Assembly: GCA_002256005.1 (NCBI GenBank)
Contig: NKIQ01000001.1
Coordinates: 62,001 to 126,000, forward strand
DNA: 64,000 nucleotides
Source: Alphaproteobacteria bacterium PA4
GTDB taxonomy: Bacteria > Pseudomonadota > Alphaproteobacteria > Sphingomonadales > Sphingomonadaceae
Direction of reading: 5' to 3'
Below the pieces are notes generated by a model that was not told the origin of the DNA, did no database searches, and saw only the letters and a list, made by a program, of their open reading frames with translations. Of the stretch, positions 36,459 to 45,793 are shown piece after piece (positions within the stretch are counted from its first letter, which is position 1; every line of letters begins with the position of its first letter). A program made the translations under genes and the position numbers.

Positions 36459-36575
36459 GGTGGTTGGTGGCGCTGTGTGGCGGGCGGCGAAAGATTGCAA
36501 GCCCGTCATCGCCATTGTCGCTGCGCCGGCGAGGCCCTATGACATCCGACATCCCCCGCATTGGAGATTTGCCCC

Positions 36576-37367
<792 letters not shown>

Positions 37368-37381
37368 GGATGAGGATATGA

Positions 37382-37406
37382 CTCCCTCCCCGCAAGCGGG
37401 AGGGAG
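37382..37406. terminator. Palindromic repeat/terminator between convergent genes
   Basis: CTCCCTCCC-N7-GGGAGGGAG, a perfect 9-bp stem between the methyltransferase-like and gshB genes. It is one of the CTCCC-type palindromes scattered in the window. Confidence 0.6.
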
Positions 37407-37410
37407 CTGA

Positions 37411-38367
37411 TCAGGCGCGCGCCAGGTGCCGCGCCTCGATCGCGTCCCAGATGCGTGCCGGCGTATCGGTGCCGTTGAACCGGTCGATGGCGACGATGCC
37501 GGTCGGTGACGTGACGTTGATCTCGGTCAGGCAGCCGGCGATGACGTCGATCCCGACGAAGACCAGCCCGCGTGCCTTCAGCTCCGGCCCGATACGGGCG
37601 CAGATTTCGGCCTCGCGCGGGGTCAGCTCGGTGGGATGGGCGGCGCCGCCGGCGGCGAGGTTGGAGCGGATCTCGCCCGATTTCGGCAGGCGGTTGATGG
37701 CGCCGCTGGGCTCGCCATCGACCAGCACGATGCGCTTGTCGCCCTCACTGACCTGCGGCAGGAACGCCTGCACCATGAACGGCTCGTTCCACACCGAGCC
37801 GAACAGCTCGACCAGTGCCGGCAGATTGCCGTCATGCTTGTCGATCAGGAACACCGCGGTGCCGGCATTGCCATAGAGCGGCTTGACGACGATGGCGCCG
37901 TGGCGGGCGCGGAAGTCCATGGCTTCGGCCAGGCTGCGGGTGACCAGCGTCGGCGGCATCAGGTCGGGATAGCGCAACACGAACAGCTTTTCGGGCGCAT
38001 TGCGTACCTCGGCGGGGTCGTTGACCACCAAAGTCTCGCCCTGCACCATCTCGAGCAGGTGGGTGGCGGTGATATAGCCCATGTCGAAGGGCGGGTCCTG
38101 CCGCATCAGCACGACATCGGCATCATGGCCCAGGTCGAGCGTTGCCGCCGGGCCGCCCCAGGCGAAATGCGCGCCGGCCTCGCGCTGCACGGTCAGCGGT
38201 CGCGCGCTGGCCCGGACGCGGCCATTTTCGGCCGAAAGCGCCGTCGCCAGATAATGGTGCAGGCTATGGCCGCGGCGCTGCGCCTCCAGCATCAGGGCAA
38301 AGGTCGAATCGCCGCCGATGTTGACGGTTTCGATGGGGTCCATCTGGACCGCGATGCGCAGCGACAT
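37411..38367 (-). CDS. gshB: Glutathione synthetase
   Basis: A 318-residue ATP-grasp enzyme. N-terminal MSLRIAVQMDPIETVNIGGDSTFALM, RQDPPFDMGYI, KPLYGNAG in the ATP site, and C-terminal DVIAGCLTEINVTSPTG binding metal and ATP. It joins gamma-glutamylcysteine and glycine. The frame extends to 38862, but the protein clearly starts at the ATG at 38367. It is the last gene of a minus-strand run with the SirB1-like, yraN and rsmI genes; the order rsmI-yraN-gshB is conserved in alphaproteobacteria. Confidence 0.95.
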   Translation of the reverse strand: MSLRIAVQMDPIETVNIGGDSTFALMLEAQRRGHSLHHYLATALSAENGRVRASARPLTVQREAGAHFAWGGPAATLDLGHDADVVLMRQDPPFDMGYITATHLLEMVQGETLVVNDPAEVRNAPEKLFVLRYPDLMPPTLVTRSLAEAMDFRARHGAIVVKPLYGNAGTAVFLIDKHDGNLPALVELFGSVWNEPFMVQAFLPQVSEGDKRIVLVDGEPSGAINRLPKSGEIRSNLAAGGAAHPTELTPREAEICARIGPELKARGLVFVGIDVIAGCLTEINVTSPTGIVAIDRFNGTDTPARIWDAIEARHLARA

Positions 38368-38408
38368 GAGGGGCTTTCCGGTTGCGGACGAACGCCCGCT
38401 TCCTACGC

Positions 38409-39203
38409 TCAGCTGTCCGATCGCGCCAGCGCTGCCAGCGCCGCCTGGATACGACGCGCCATGGTGGTGTCGTGGGTGGTTTCCATCATGGCCATCAGGC
38501 TGCCGCGCGCGGCGCGATTGTGCCCGAGCAGCTGTTCCAGCCGGGCACGTTCCCACCACAGGCTGGACAGGCGCGGCGCGATCATCGTCATGCGTTCGTG
38601 CAGCGCCAGCGCGCGGCGGGTGTCGCCGGCGGCGCGGGCGCGGCTGGCCTGGTTGGTGATCATGCGGATCAACAGCTGGCGGTTGCTCATCGGCTCGAAC
38701 CGGCCGCTGACAGGCTCGCCGCCGCCATGGCGGGCGATCTCGATGGCGCGTTCGCGGCTGATGCCCATGCCGTGATCGAAGGGATCGATCAGCGCCGAAT
38801 CGACACCGCCGACCACCTCGACAATGACATGGCCGGGCAGGTTGAGGGCATGGGCGCGCCAACCGACGCGGCGCGCCAGCGCGACATAAAGGATCGACAG
38901 CGCCACCGGCAGGCCGCGTCCCCGCTCGGCCACCGCGATCAGATCGGCGTTGAGCGGATTGTCATAATCATCGGTGGCGCCGGTCAGCCCGGCCTCGCTG
39001 GCGATCAGCCCGGCAAGGCGCCGGGCGCGGCCGCTGCCCGAAACCGGCGGCGTGTCGCGCTGCAGGGCGATGGCCCAGCCGCTGACCAGTCGGCGCAGGC
39101 GGCCGGGATCGGCGCCCGGGCGATCGGCCAGCGCCAGCGCGATGCCGGCTTCGACCAGGTCGATATCCCCGTCGTCGAGCAGGCCAAGTGCGTTCAGCTC
39201 CAT
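38409..39203 (-). CDS. SirB1-family transglutaminase-like protein with TPR tail
   Basis: A 264-residue protein. The Transglut_core2 domain has NADLIAVAERGRGLPVALSILYVALARRVG and LPGHVIVEV with DPFDHG, and the C-terminal part has helical tetratricopeptide-like repeats (ALALHERMTMIAPRLSSLWWERA). The nucleophilic Cys of transglutaminases is absent. The function of the family is not settled. It overlaps yraN by 10 bases. Confidence 0.8.
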   Translation of the reverse strand: MELNALGLLDDGDIDLVEAGIALALADRPGADPGRLRRLVSGWAIALQRDTPPVSGSGRARRLAGLIASEAGLTGATDDYDNPLNADLIAVAERGRGLPVALSILYVALARRVGWRAHALNLPGHVIVEVVGGVDSALIDPFDHGMGISRERAIEIARHGGGEPVSGRFEPMSNRQLLIRMITNQASRARAAGDTRRALALHERMTMIAPRLSSLWWERARLEQLLGHNRAARGSLMAMMETTHDTTMARRIQAALAALARSDS

Positions 39204-39580
39204 CTCTCACCCTCTCGCCTGACTGCGATCATGTGCACGGGAAGTGCCCAGGGTCGCACCAGCACGGCATCGATCCGCGTTGTCGTGCGCTGACCCGCAT
39301 AGCGCGGGGCCAAGACACGCGATGCAGCCTCGATGCGCCGCAAGGCCGCAGGATGCAGTGCATTCCAGCCGCTGTCGAGGGTGGCGCGGGCCTTCACCTC
39401 CACAAACACCAATGTATCGGCCTTGGCTGCGACAATATCGATCTCGCCGGCGGCACAGCGGACACGCCGCGCAAGGATGCGGTAACCTTTCAGCCAGAGA
39501 AACAGCGCCGCAATGGCCTCGGCGCGGCGACCGCGACGATCGTTGCGTCGCCGGTCCCGCGAATCAGTCGGCGACGCCAT
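39194..39580 (-). CDS. yraN: YraN/UPF0102 nuclease-fold protein
   Basis: A 128-residue protein. The restriction-endonuclease-like core is GEIDIVAAKADTLVFVEVKAR (E-x-D then E-x-K), with a basic N-terminus (RDRRRNDRRGRRAE). UPF0102 proteins neighbour rsmI in most bacteria; a Holliday-junction-type role is suggested in the literature but unproven. The start overlaps the end of rsmI, so the genes are coupled. The frame is open to 39604. Confidence 0.85.
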   Translation of the reverse strand: MASPTDSRDRRRNDRRGRRAEAIAALFLWLKGYRILARRVRCAAGEIDIVAAKADTLVFVEVKARATLDSGWNALHPAALRRIEAASRVLAPRYAGQRTTTRIDAVLVRPWALPVHMIAVRREGERWS

Positions 39581-40508
39581 CGCGCAATTCCAGCGCCCGG
39601 GCATAGACGGCGGCGCGCGGCAGGCCGAGCGCAGCGGTCACCTCGGCCACCGCGCTCTTCAGGCTGGCGCCGGCCATCGCCATGGCCAGCGCGGCATCCA
39701 GCGTGGCGCCATCGGCAGCGGCGGGCGGTGCCGGCGGCGCGATGGTGATGACGATCTCGCCGCGCGGCGGTGCTTCCGCGTAGCGGGCGGCAAGCTCGGA
39801 CAGGCTGCCGGTCACCGTCTCCTCGAAACGCTTGCTGATCTCGCGCGCCACGGCGGCCGGGCGGTCGCCCAGCCCGGTGGCCAGCGCCGCCAGCGACGCG
39901 CCGAGCCGCGGCCCCGATTCATACAGCACCAGTGTGGCGCGGATGGCCGCCAGCTCGGCGATGGCCGTTGCCCGCGCTGCCGCCTTCGCTGGCAGGAAAC
40001 CGGCGAACAGGAAGCGATCGGTGGGCAGGCCGGCGAGCGTCAGCGCCGCCACCGCCGCGCACGGGCCGGGGATGGTGACGATATTGACGCCGGCGGCGCG
40101 GGCGTCGCGTACCAGCTTGTAGCCGGGGTCGGAAATCAGCGGTGTCCCGGCATCGCTGACCAGCGCCACCGGCGCCTGCAACGCCCGTGCAACCAGCGTC
40201 TGGCGCACGCGTTCGTCGCTGTGATCATGATAGGCGAGCATCGGCACGCGCGCGCCGATATGGTGTAGCAGCTTGGCGGTGACGCGGCTGTCCTCGGCGG
40301 CGATCAGGCTGACGCCGGCAAGCACCCGTGCGGCGCGTGGCGACAGGTCACCGAGATTGCCGATCGGCGTCGCGACGATGTAAAGGCCGGGTGATAGTGG
40401 CGGAATCGCATTGCCGGTTTTACCGGCAGATTCGGCCTCGCCGGTTTTACCGGCAGATTCGGTCTCGTCGGGTTCACCGGCGGTTTCTGGGGATTGGAAA
40501 GTTTGCAC
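39564..40508 (-). CDS. rsmI: 16S rRNA (cytidine1402-2'-O)-methyltransferase
   Basis: A 314-residue tetrapyrrole-methylase-fold enzyme. Core starts at LYIVATPIGNLGD (about residue 44), then AAEDSRVTAKLL, ALVSDAGTPLISDPGY, IPGPCAAVAAL and KRFEE. It 2'-O-methylates C1402 in the ribosomal P site. Residues 1-43 are an extra tail with nine-residue repeats. The start is GTG 40508, 8 bases after AGGA; the longer frame to 40838 runs antisense to the neighbouring gene. The start codon directly abuts the divergent lipoprotein ATG at 40509. Confidence 0.92.
   Translation of the reverse strand: MQTFQSPETAGEPDETESAGKTGEAESAGKTGNAIPPLSPGLYIVATPIGNLGDLSPRAARVLAGVSLIAAEDSRVTAKLLHHIGARVPMLAYHDHSDERVRQTLVARALQAPVALVSDAGTPLISDPGYKLVRDARAAGVNIVTIPGPCAAVAALTLAGLPTDRFLFAGFLPAKAAARATAIAELAAIRATLVLYESGPRLGASLAALATGLGDRPAAVAREISKRFEETVTGSLSELAARYAEAPPRGEIVITIAPPAPPAAADGATLDAALAMAMAGASLKSAVAEVTAALGLPRAAVYARALELRDGVAD
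40413..40493. repeat. Three 27-bp tandem repeats at the 5' end of rsmI
   Basis: Units at 40413-40439, 40440-40466 and 40467-40493. The first two differ at one base, and the third is diverged. Each contains GCCGG-N5-CCGGC or a near copy. In rsmI they encode repeats of the type TESAGKTGE. They also sit just upstream of the divergent lipoprotein gene, where they could form hairpins or regulator sites. Confidence 0.8.
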
Positions 40509-41771
40509 ATGCGTATCCTGAAGCGTTCGGCGCGGACCTGGCAAGGGCCGCAGTTCGCCGCCCTGACACTCGCGCTGCTGGTCAGCGCCTGCGCGACGCC
40601 GAAACGCGCCGTCGTCGCCCCGCCGCCGCCGGTTGTGGCCCCGGAAGCCCCCAAACCGGCGCCGCTGCCGGAAGCGCCGCAGAATCGCGTCGCCCTGCTG
40701 GTGCCGCTGACCGGGTCCAACGCGCCGGTCGGCCAGTCGATCGCCAATGCCGCCAACATGGCACTGCTGGAGGCGGGCGAAAAGCGTGTCAATTTGCGGG
40801 TTTATGACACCGCGAGCGGCGCCGCCGGTGCCGCGCAAAAGGCTTTGGCCGATGGCGCGACGCTGTTCCTGGGGCCGCTGCTCGCCGGTGATGTCCGCGA
40901 TGTCGCCGGCGTGGCGGCCGCCAAGGGCGTGCCGGTCATCAGCTTTTCCAACGATGCCGGCATCGCCGGTGGCAATGTCTATGTCATGGGTTTCCAGCCC
41001 GGCCAGTCGATCGCCCGCACCATCGGCTTTGCTCGCAGCCGCGGCGTCGAACGCTTTGCGGCGCTCGTGCCCGCCGGCACCTATGGCCAGCGCGCCCAGA
41101 CCGCCTTTGTCCGCGCCGTCAGCGATGCTGGCGGCCGTTCCACCGCCGTCGTCAGCTATGCCCGTGACGTCACCAAGATGACGGCCGCAGCGCGCAGCGT
41201 CACCGGCTTCGATGCCCGGGTGAAGGCCGGCGGCGGCAGCGTCAGCATCCGGCCCGATGGCAGCGTCGCCACCACCGGCAGCCTGCCGCCGGTGCCATTC
41301 CAGGCACTGCTGATCGCCGATTCGGGGAGCGTTGCCGCGCAGTTCCTGCCGGCGCTGGCCAAGTTCGGCGCCCAGCCCGGCAGCATCATCGTGCTCGGTA
41401 CCGAGCTGTGGAACAACGAACCCGGCCTCGCCCGGGCGCCGGCGCTGAAGGGCGCCATGTTCGCTGCGGTGCCGGACGAGCGTTTCCGCCGCCTTGCCGA
41501 GCGCTATCGCGAAAAATACGGCAGCACGCCGTCCCGCCTTGCCAGCTTCGGCTATGATTCGGTGCTGCTGGTCAACACCATCGCCGGCAACTGGCCGCTC
41601 GGCGCTCCCTTCCCGCGCACGGCGCTGACCAGCCGCGACGGCTTTGCCGGCATCGATGGCGCCTTCCGCTTCACACCCGGCAATGTCGCGGAACGCGCGC
41701 TGGAAGTGCAGCAGATCGGGGCGGGCACGATCACCACCGTGTCACCGGCGGCGCGCGGGTTCGCCAATTAG
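40509..41771 (+). CDS. Penicillin-binding-protein activator LppC/LpoA-like lipoprotein
   Basis: A 420-residue lipoprotein. Lipobox LLVSAC, a Pro/Ala-rich linker (about 32-58), then a type I periplasmic-binding fold beginning VALLVPLTGSNAPVGQSIANAANMAL. It corresponds to the C-terminal domain of LpoA, lacking the TPR part, as in alphaproteobacteria. It probably supports peptidoglycan synthesis at the outer membrane. Its RBS (GGAAAG) lies inside the divergent rsmI gene, so promoters of both genes overlap coding DNA. Confidence 0.83.
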   Translation: MRILKRSARTWQGPQFAALTLALLVSACATPKRAVVAPPPPVVAPEAPKPAPLPEAPQNRVALLVPLTGSNAPVGQSIANAANMALLEAGEKRVNLRVYDTASGAAGAAQKALADGATLFLGPLLAGDVRDVAGVAAAKGVPVISFSNDAGIAGGNVYVMGFQPGQSIARTIGFARSRGVERFAALVPAGTYGQRAQTAFVRAVSDAGGRSTAVVSYARDVTKMTAAARSVTGFDARVKAGGGSVSIRPDGSVATTGSLPPVPFQALLIADSGSVAAQFLPALAKFGAQPGSIIVLGTELWNNEPGLARAPALKGAMFAAVPDERFRRLAERYREKYGSTPSRLASFGYDSVLLVNTIAGNWPLGAPFPRTALTSRDGFAGIDGAFRFTPGNVAERALEVQQIGAGTITTVSPAARGFAN

Positions 41772-41802
41772 GGATGTTTTGGGAGAAAAAAGGGCGTTTC
41801 GG

Positions 41803-41827
41803 GGGCTGGGGCCGACGACCCCAGCCC
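41803..41827. terminator. Terminator-like hairpin between convergent genes
   Basis: Perfect 9-bp stem GGGCTGGGG-N7-CCCCAGCCC between the lipoprotein gene and the acyl-CoA dehydrogenase gene. Confidence 0.6.
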
Positions 41828-41842
41828 TCGAAAGGCGCCATG

Positions 41843-42973
41843 TCAACCGATGGTGAGGCGCTCGTAACGGCCGAGGTGATGATCGACCGAGCCGAACTGG
41901 CCTTCGATCATCGTCGAGCGCTTGAAATAATGGCCGACGGCGAGTTCGTTGGAGATGCCGATGCCGCCATGGATCTGGACGGCGTTCTGCCCGACGAACT
42001 TGCAGGCCTTGCCGACCTTGGACTTGGCGGCCGAAACGGCAGCGGCCCGCTCGGCGGTGTCGAGCTTCAGTGTCGCCATCAGCGTGATCGACACGGCCTG
42101 TTCGACTTCCATGAACATGTCGACCAGGCGGTGCTGGATGACCTGGAAGTCGCCGATCGGCTTGCCGAACTGCTTGCGCTGCTTGGCATAGTCCAGCGTC
42201 GTCGCGTGCAGGACGCGGGTGACGCCACAGGCTTCGGCGCAGATGGCGGCGGTGGCTTCGTCGATCACCTGTTCGACGAGCGGCAGGCCGGCATCGGCAT
42301 CGCCGAGCAGCTGGTCGGCATCGACACGGACATTCTCGAAATAGACTTCCGACGCGGTGCCGCCATCGACGGTCGGGTAATCGCGGCGGGTGATGCCGGC
42401 GGTATCGGCGGGCACGATGAACACCGACACGCCGTCACGGTCGCGCTGGCCACCGGCGGTGCGGGTGGTGACGATGTAATGGGTGGCGAAGGACGCATCG
42501 CGGACCACTGCCTTGTGGCCGTTGATGACATAGCCGCTGCCGTCCTTGCGGGCGGTGGTGCGCAGATCGCCCCAATTGTAGCGGGCCTGCGGCTCGGCAT
42601 AGGCAAAGGCGATCAGCACCTGGCCGCCGATGATCTGCGGGATGACCGCATCGGCATTGCCGCCGCCGGCGGCCTTCAGGAAGCCGCCGCCGATGACGAC
42701 GGTCGACAGATAGGGTTCGATGACCAGGGCACGGCCGATTTCTTCCATGACGATCATGTTCTCGATGGCGCCGCCGCCGAGGCCGCCATGGGCTTCGCTG
42801 AACGGCGCGCCAAGGATGCCGAGTTCTTCGGCAAAGGCCTTCCACACATCGGGGTTCCAGCCCTTGCCGCCATGCACGGTCTTCTGCCGGGCATCGAAGC
42901 TGTAGGTATCGGCCAAATAGCGCGAAACCGTGTCGCGCAGCATGGTCTGTTCGTCGGTCGTGTTGAAATCCAT
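41843..42973 (-). CDS. Acyl-CoA dehydrogenase, small-subunit type (PimD-like)
   Basis: A 376-residue acyl-CoA dehydrogenase. N-terminal TDEQTMLRDTVSRYLADTYSFDARQK, FAYAEPQARYNW in the FAD/substrate region, IHGGIGISNELAVGHYFKR near the C-terminus. Resembles the small subunit of pimeloyl-CoA dehydrogenase and other heteromeric ACADs. It follows the large subunit by 100 bases on the same strand, so they probably form a heteromer oxidising an unusual acyl-CoA. The frame opens at 43006; ATG 42973 fits the family start. Confidence 0.83.
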   Translation of the reverse strand: MDFNTTDEQTMLRDTVSRYLADTYSFDARQKTVHGGKGWNPDVWKAFAEELGILGAPFSEAHGGLGGGAIENMIVMEEIGRALVIEPYLSTVVIGGGFLKAAGGGNADAVIPQIIGGQVLIAFAYAEPQARYNWGDLRTTARKDGSGYVINGHKAVVRDASFATHYIVTTRTAGGQRDRDGVSVFIVPADTAGITRRDYPTVDGGTASEVYFENVRVDADQLLGDADAGLPLVEQVIDEATAAICAEACGVTRVLHATTLDYAKQRKQFGKPIGDFQVIQHRLVDMFMEVEQAVSITLMATLKLDTAERAAAVSAAKSKVGKACKFVGQNAVQIHGGIGISNELAVGHYFKRSTMIEGQFGSVDHHLGRYERLTIG

Positions 42974-43073
42974 GGATCGTCTCCCCGGCGCTCTTGCAGG
43001 CGCCATATGCTGCGTGTGACGAAGCCGGCGCCTGGGTTGCCCCCTGCGCCGGCGTCGCCGTCAATCGTCGCGA

Positions 43074-44282
43074 TTACAGGCCCAGCACCATCTTGGCGAT
43101 GATGTTGCGCTGGATCTCGTTGGAGCCGCCATAGATCGACGTCTTGCGGACGTTGAAATAGGTCGGCGCGGTGCGGTGCGTATAGTCCGGGCCGATCGGG
43201 TGCTCGTTGTCGCCCTCGCCGAAGCCGCGGAAATAGGGCGCGCCATAATGGCCGGCCGCTTCCAGCGCCAGTTCGGTGATGCGCTGCTGGATCTCGGTAC
43301 CCTTGATCTTCAGCAGCGACGATTCGGGGCCGGGGCCCTTGCCCGAGGATTCGCCGGCCAGCGTGCGCAGCTCGGTGAATTCCAGCGCCGACAGGTCGAC
43401 TTCCAGCTCGGCGATCTTGCGCTTGAAGAACGGGTTCTTCAGCAGCTGGTCGCCTTCGTCCATTTCCGACCGGGCGATCGACTTGATGCGCTCGACACCC
43501 CGCTTGGAGGCCGCAACACCAGCAATGCCGGTGCGCTCATGGGCGAGCAGGAACTTGGCGCAGGTCCAGCCCTTGTTCTCCTCATAGATGCGGTTCTCGA
43601 CTGGCACGATGACGTCTTCCAGCCAGACTTCGTTGACTTCATGCTCGCCGCCCAGCGTGATGATCGGGCGCACGGTGATGCCCGGCGTCTTCATGTCGAT
43701 CAGCAGGAAGGAAATGCCTTCCTGGGCCTTGGCGGTCGGGTTGGTGCGGACGAGGAAGAAGCCCCAATCGGCATGTTGCGCCATCGTCGTCCAGGTCTTC
43801 TGGCCGTTGACGCGATAATATTCCTTGCCGTCGTCGCCGGTGAAGCGTTCCGCCTTGGTGCGGAGGTTGGCAAGGTCGGAGCCGGCGCCCGGTTCCGAAT
43901 AGCCTTGGCACCACCACACGTCACCCGACAGGATGCCGGGCAGGAACTTGGCCTTCTGCTCCGGCGTGCCGAAGGTGTAGATGACCGGGCCGACCATCGA
44001 CAGGCCGAACGGCATCAGGCGAATGGCATCGGCGCGGGCGGTTTCTTCCGACCAGATATAGCGCTGCACGCTGGTCCAGCCGGTGCCGCCGTACTGGACC
44101 GGCCAGGCCGGGGCGATCCAGCCCTTCTTGGCCAGCACCTTGTGCCACGACAGGAAATCTTCCTTGGAAAGCTCTTCGCCTTCCTCGATCTTGCCGTTCA
44201 GGTGCGGCGGATAGCTGTCCTTGATGAAGGCGCGGACTTCGTCGCGAAAGGCGATGTCTTCGGCCGAGAAATTCAGATCCAT
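43074..44282 (-). CDS. Acyl-CoA dehydrogenase, large-subunit type (PimC-like)
   Basis: A 402-residue acyl-CoA dehydrogenase. N-terminal AEDIAFRDEVRAFIKDSYP, KKGWIAPAWPVQYGGTGW, FAD site CQGYSEPGAGSDLANL and NGQKTWTT, C-terminal IYGGSNEIQRNI. The usual catalytic Glu of the YEGT motif is replaced by Gly (YGGS), as in large subunits of such pairs. GGGGAGA precedes the ATG; the frame is open to 44429. An 18-bp ACGT-containing near-palindrome lies 40 bases upstream. Confidence 0.85.
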   Translation of the reverse strand: MDLNFSAEDIAFRDEVRAFIKDSYPPHLNGKIEEGEELSKEDFLSWHKVLAKKGWIAPAWPVQYGGTGWTSVQRYIWSEETARADAIRLMPFGLSMVGPVIYTFGTPEQKAKFLPGILSGDVWWCQGYSEPGAGSDLANLRTKAERFTGDDGKEYYRVNGQKTWTTMAQHADWGFFLVRTNPTAKAQEGISFLLIDMKTPGITVRPIITLGGEHEVNEVWLEDVIVPVENRIYEENKGWTCAKFLLAHERTGIAGVAASKRGVERIKSIARSEMDEGDQLLKNPFFKRKIAELEVDLSALEFTELRTLAGESSGKGPGPESSLLKIKGTEIQQRITELALEAAGHYGAPYFRGFGEGDNEHPIGPDYTHRTAPTYFNVRKTSIYGGSNEIQRNIIAKMVLGL

Positions 44283-44321
44283 GTGCGATCTCCCCAGATG
44301 GCGAACGGCTGGTGTGCAGCA

Positions 44322-44339
44322 GTTGACGTTTACGTTAAC
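44322..44339. promoter_or_regulatory. ACGT-type operator upstream of the acyl-CoA dehydrogenase pair
   Basis: GTTGACGTTTACGTTAAC is a near-perfect palindrome (one mismatched pair) with two ACGT blocks. It looks like sites of MerR-type LiuR/TetR-type regulators of acyl-CoA catabolism, though no such regulator is in the window. Confidence 0.5.
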
Positions 44340-44383
44340 CGGGATTCGCGGGCAGGGCAAGCCGAACCCTGTGTCGCAGGCAG

Positions 44384-44412
44384 CAAAAAGGCCGGAGGCA
44401 AAGCCCCCGGCC
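44384..44412 (-). terminator. Rho-independent terminator of rpsD
   Basis: On the minus strand: stem GGCCGGGGGC/GCCTCCGGCC (9 of 10 pairs), loop TTT, then TTTTTG. It is 28 bases after the rpsD stop. Confidence 0.8.
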
Positions 44413-44440
44413 CGATTGCCGTGTCGCAAAGGCGCGAACC

Positions 44441-45052
44441 TTAGCGCGAGTAAAACTCGACGACCAGATTCGGCTCCATCTTCACCGGATAGGGCACTTC
44501 GTCGAGCGTCGGCACGCGCACGTAGGTGGCCTTGGGGCCTTCGACGGCGACATATTCCGGCACGTCACGCTCGGTCAGGCCCTGGGCTTCGATGACCAGC
44601 GCCATGTCCTTGGCCTTGCTGCCCAGCTCGACGACATCGCCGGGCGACAGCTTGGCGGATGCGATGTTGCAGCGCTTGCCGTTGACGATGATATGGCCGT
44701 GGTTGACGATCTGGCGGGCGGCAAAGATCGTCGGCGCCCATTTGGCGCGATAGATCACCATGTCCAGGCGCTGTTCGAGCAGGCCGATGAGGTTCTGCGA
44801 GGTGTCGCCCTTCATCCGCACCGCTTCGTCATAGACCTTGCGGAACTGCTTTTCGGTGACGTCGCCGTAATAGCCCTTCAGCTTCTGCTTGGCCTTCAGC
44901 TGCAGACCGAAGTCCGACACCTTGCTCTTGCGGCGCTGGCCGTGCTGGCCGGGGCCATATTCGCGCTTGTTGACCGGCGACTTCGGACGGCCCCAGATAT
45001 TCTCGCCCATGCGGCGATCGAGCTTGTACTTGCTGTTGTGACGCTTCGACAT
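44441..45052 (-). CDS. rpsD: 30S ribosomal protein S4
   Basis: A 203-residue S4. N-terminal [36 protein letters not shown], and the S4 RNA-binding domain with [28 protein letters not shown]. It ends with [11 protein letters not shown]. It nucleates 30S assembly on 16S rRNA. It is monocistronic with its own terminator. A leader hairpin lies about 28-46 bases before the start. Confidence 0.97.
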   Translation of the reverse strand: MSKRHNSKYKLDRRMGENIWGRPKSPVNKREYGPGQHGQRRKSKVSDFGLQLKAKQKLKGYYGDVTEKQFRKVYDEAVRMKGDTSQNLIGLLEQRLDMVIYRAKWAPTIFAARQIVNHGHIIVNGKRCNIASAKLSPGDVVELGSKAKDMALVIEAQGLTERDVPEYVAVEGPKATYVRVPTLDEVPYPVKMEPNLVVEFYSR

Positions 45053-45079
45053 TGATCTCGCTTTCAATCTGCTGTGTGA

Positions 45080-45098
45080 TGCCCTTTAAAAAAGGGCA
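45080..45098 (-). promoter_or_regulatory. Hairpin in the rpsD leader
   Basis: TGCCCTTT-N3-AAAGGGCA, perfect 8-bp arms, 28 bases upstream of the rpsD ATG. The minus strand reads TGCCCTTTTTTAAAGGGCA. It could be part of an S4 autoregulatory leader or an attenuator. Confidence 0.45.
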
Positions 45099-45293
45099 AA
45101 CCCCGGCCTCGCACCATGTCGCCATCTGCGGCATGCGGCGCCTGCTTCACCGGGGGTGCAGGGCCAATTGCGAAGCGGCGGCGGTTAGACGATGCCGCCC
45201 GGCCCGTCAAGGCCGGCGGGTCAAGTCCAGCTTGACTTTTGGGGCCGCTGCCGCCATTGCCGCCGCTCCCGACAAAACCCGGAAAGTCGCCCC

Positions 45294-45635
45294 ATGGCAC
45301 GCGTTACCGTCGAAGATTGCGTCGACAAGATCCCCAACCGTTTCGATCTGGTGCTGATGGCCGCCACCCGCGCCCGCGCCATTTCCAGCGGTGCGCAGAT
45401 GACCGTCGACCAGGACCGCGACAAGAACCCGGTCGTCGCCCTGCGCGAAATCGCCGAGGAAACCATCAGCCCCGACGATCTGAAGGAAGCGCTGATCCTG
45501 TCGATGCAGCGCGTCGTCGCCAACGAAGACGACACCCCGGACGCCATCGGCTCGCTGTCCGCCTCCGCCGAAGCGCTGCGCATCACCGCCGCGCAGCCGC
45601 CGCGCAATCAGAATCTGGGTCCGGATTACGAATAA
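45294..45635 (+). CDS. rpoZ: RNA polymerase omega subunit
   Basis: A 113-residue omega subunit. [28 protein letters not shown] and [20 protein letters not shown] are invariant features. It helps beta-prime folding and forms part of a ppGpp site. The frame opens at 45192, but ATG 45294 is the family start. Upstream, a GTCAAG/CTTGAC hairpin at 45220-45236 followed by TTTT may be a terminator or leader element. No spoT gene follows, unlike the usual alphaproteobacterial order. Confidence 0.95.
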   Translation: MARVTVEDCVDKIPNRFDLVLMAATRARAISSGAQMTVDQDRDKNPVVALREIAEETISPDDLKEALILSMQRVVANEDDTPDAIGSLSASAEALRITAAQPPRNQNLGPDYE

Positions 45636-45657
45636 GGCGGTTTTTCGCCTCCGGCGT

Positions 45658-45793
45658 CCCGGATCGGGGTCCGGGATGACCAGGGCCTTGGCCCTGGACC
45701 CCATTTGCCAGACCCCATTTGATTGTTCGGCCCCTCAGCGGGCGATGAAGCATGTAACCTGATCCGACTGGGGTCTGGGGCCTACGGCCCCAG
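45658..45793. repeat. Palindrome-dense intergenic region after rpoZ
   Basis: Successive perfect hairpins: CCCGGA/TCCGGG (45658-45675), CCAGGGCC-TT-GGCCCTGG (45680-45697) and CTGGGGCC-TAC-GGCCCCAG (45775-45793). CCAGACCCCA (45708-45717) is the inverse of TGGGGTCTGG (45769-45778). No gene is seen between 45636 and 45867. It resembles a nested palindromic repeat element. Confidence 0.6.

Noticed and set aside
38409-39203. SirB1-like protein as an active transglutaminase or protease
   Set aside because: The nucleophilic cysteine is not present in the conserved position.
40413-40493. 27-bp repeats as a CRISPR array
   Set aside because: Units are directly adjacent without spacers and lie in the rsmI frame.
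45220-45236. GTCAAG/CTTGAC hairpin before rpoZ as a riboswitch
   Set aside because: It is a short single stem followed by TTTT without further structure; at most a weak terminator or leader hairpin.
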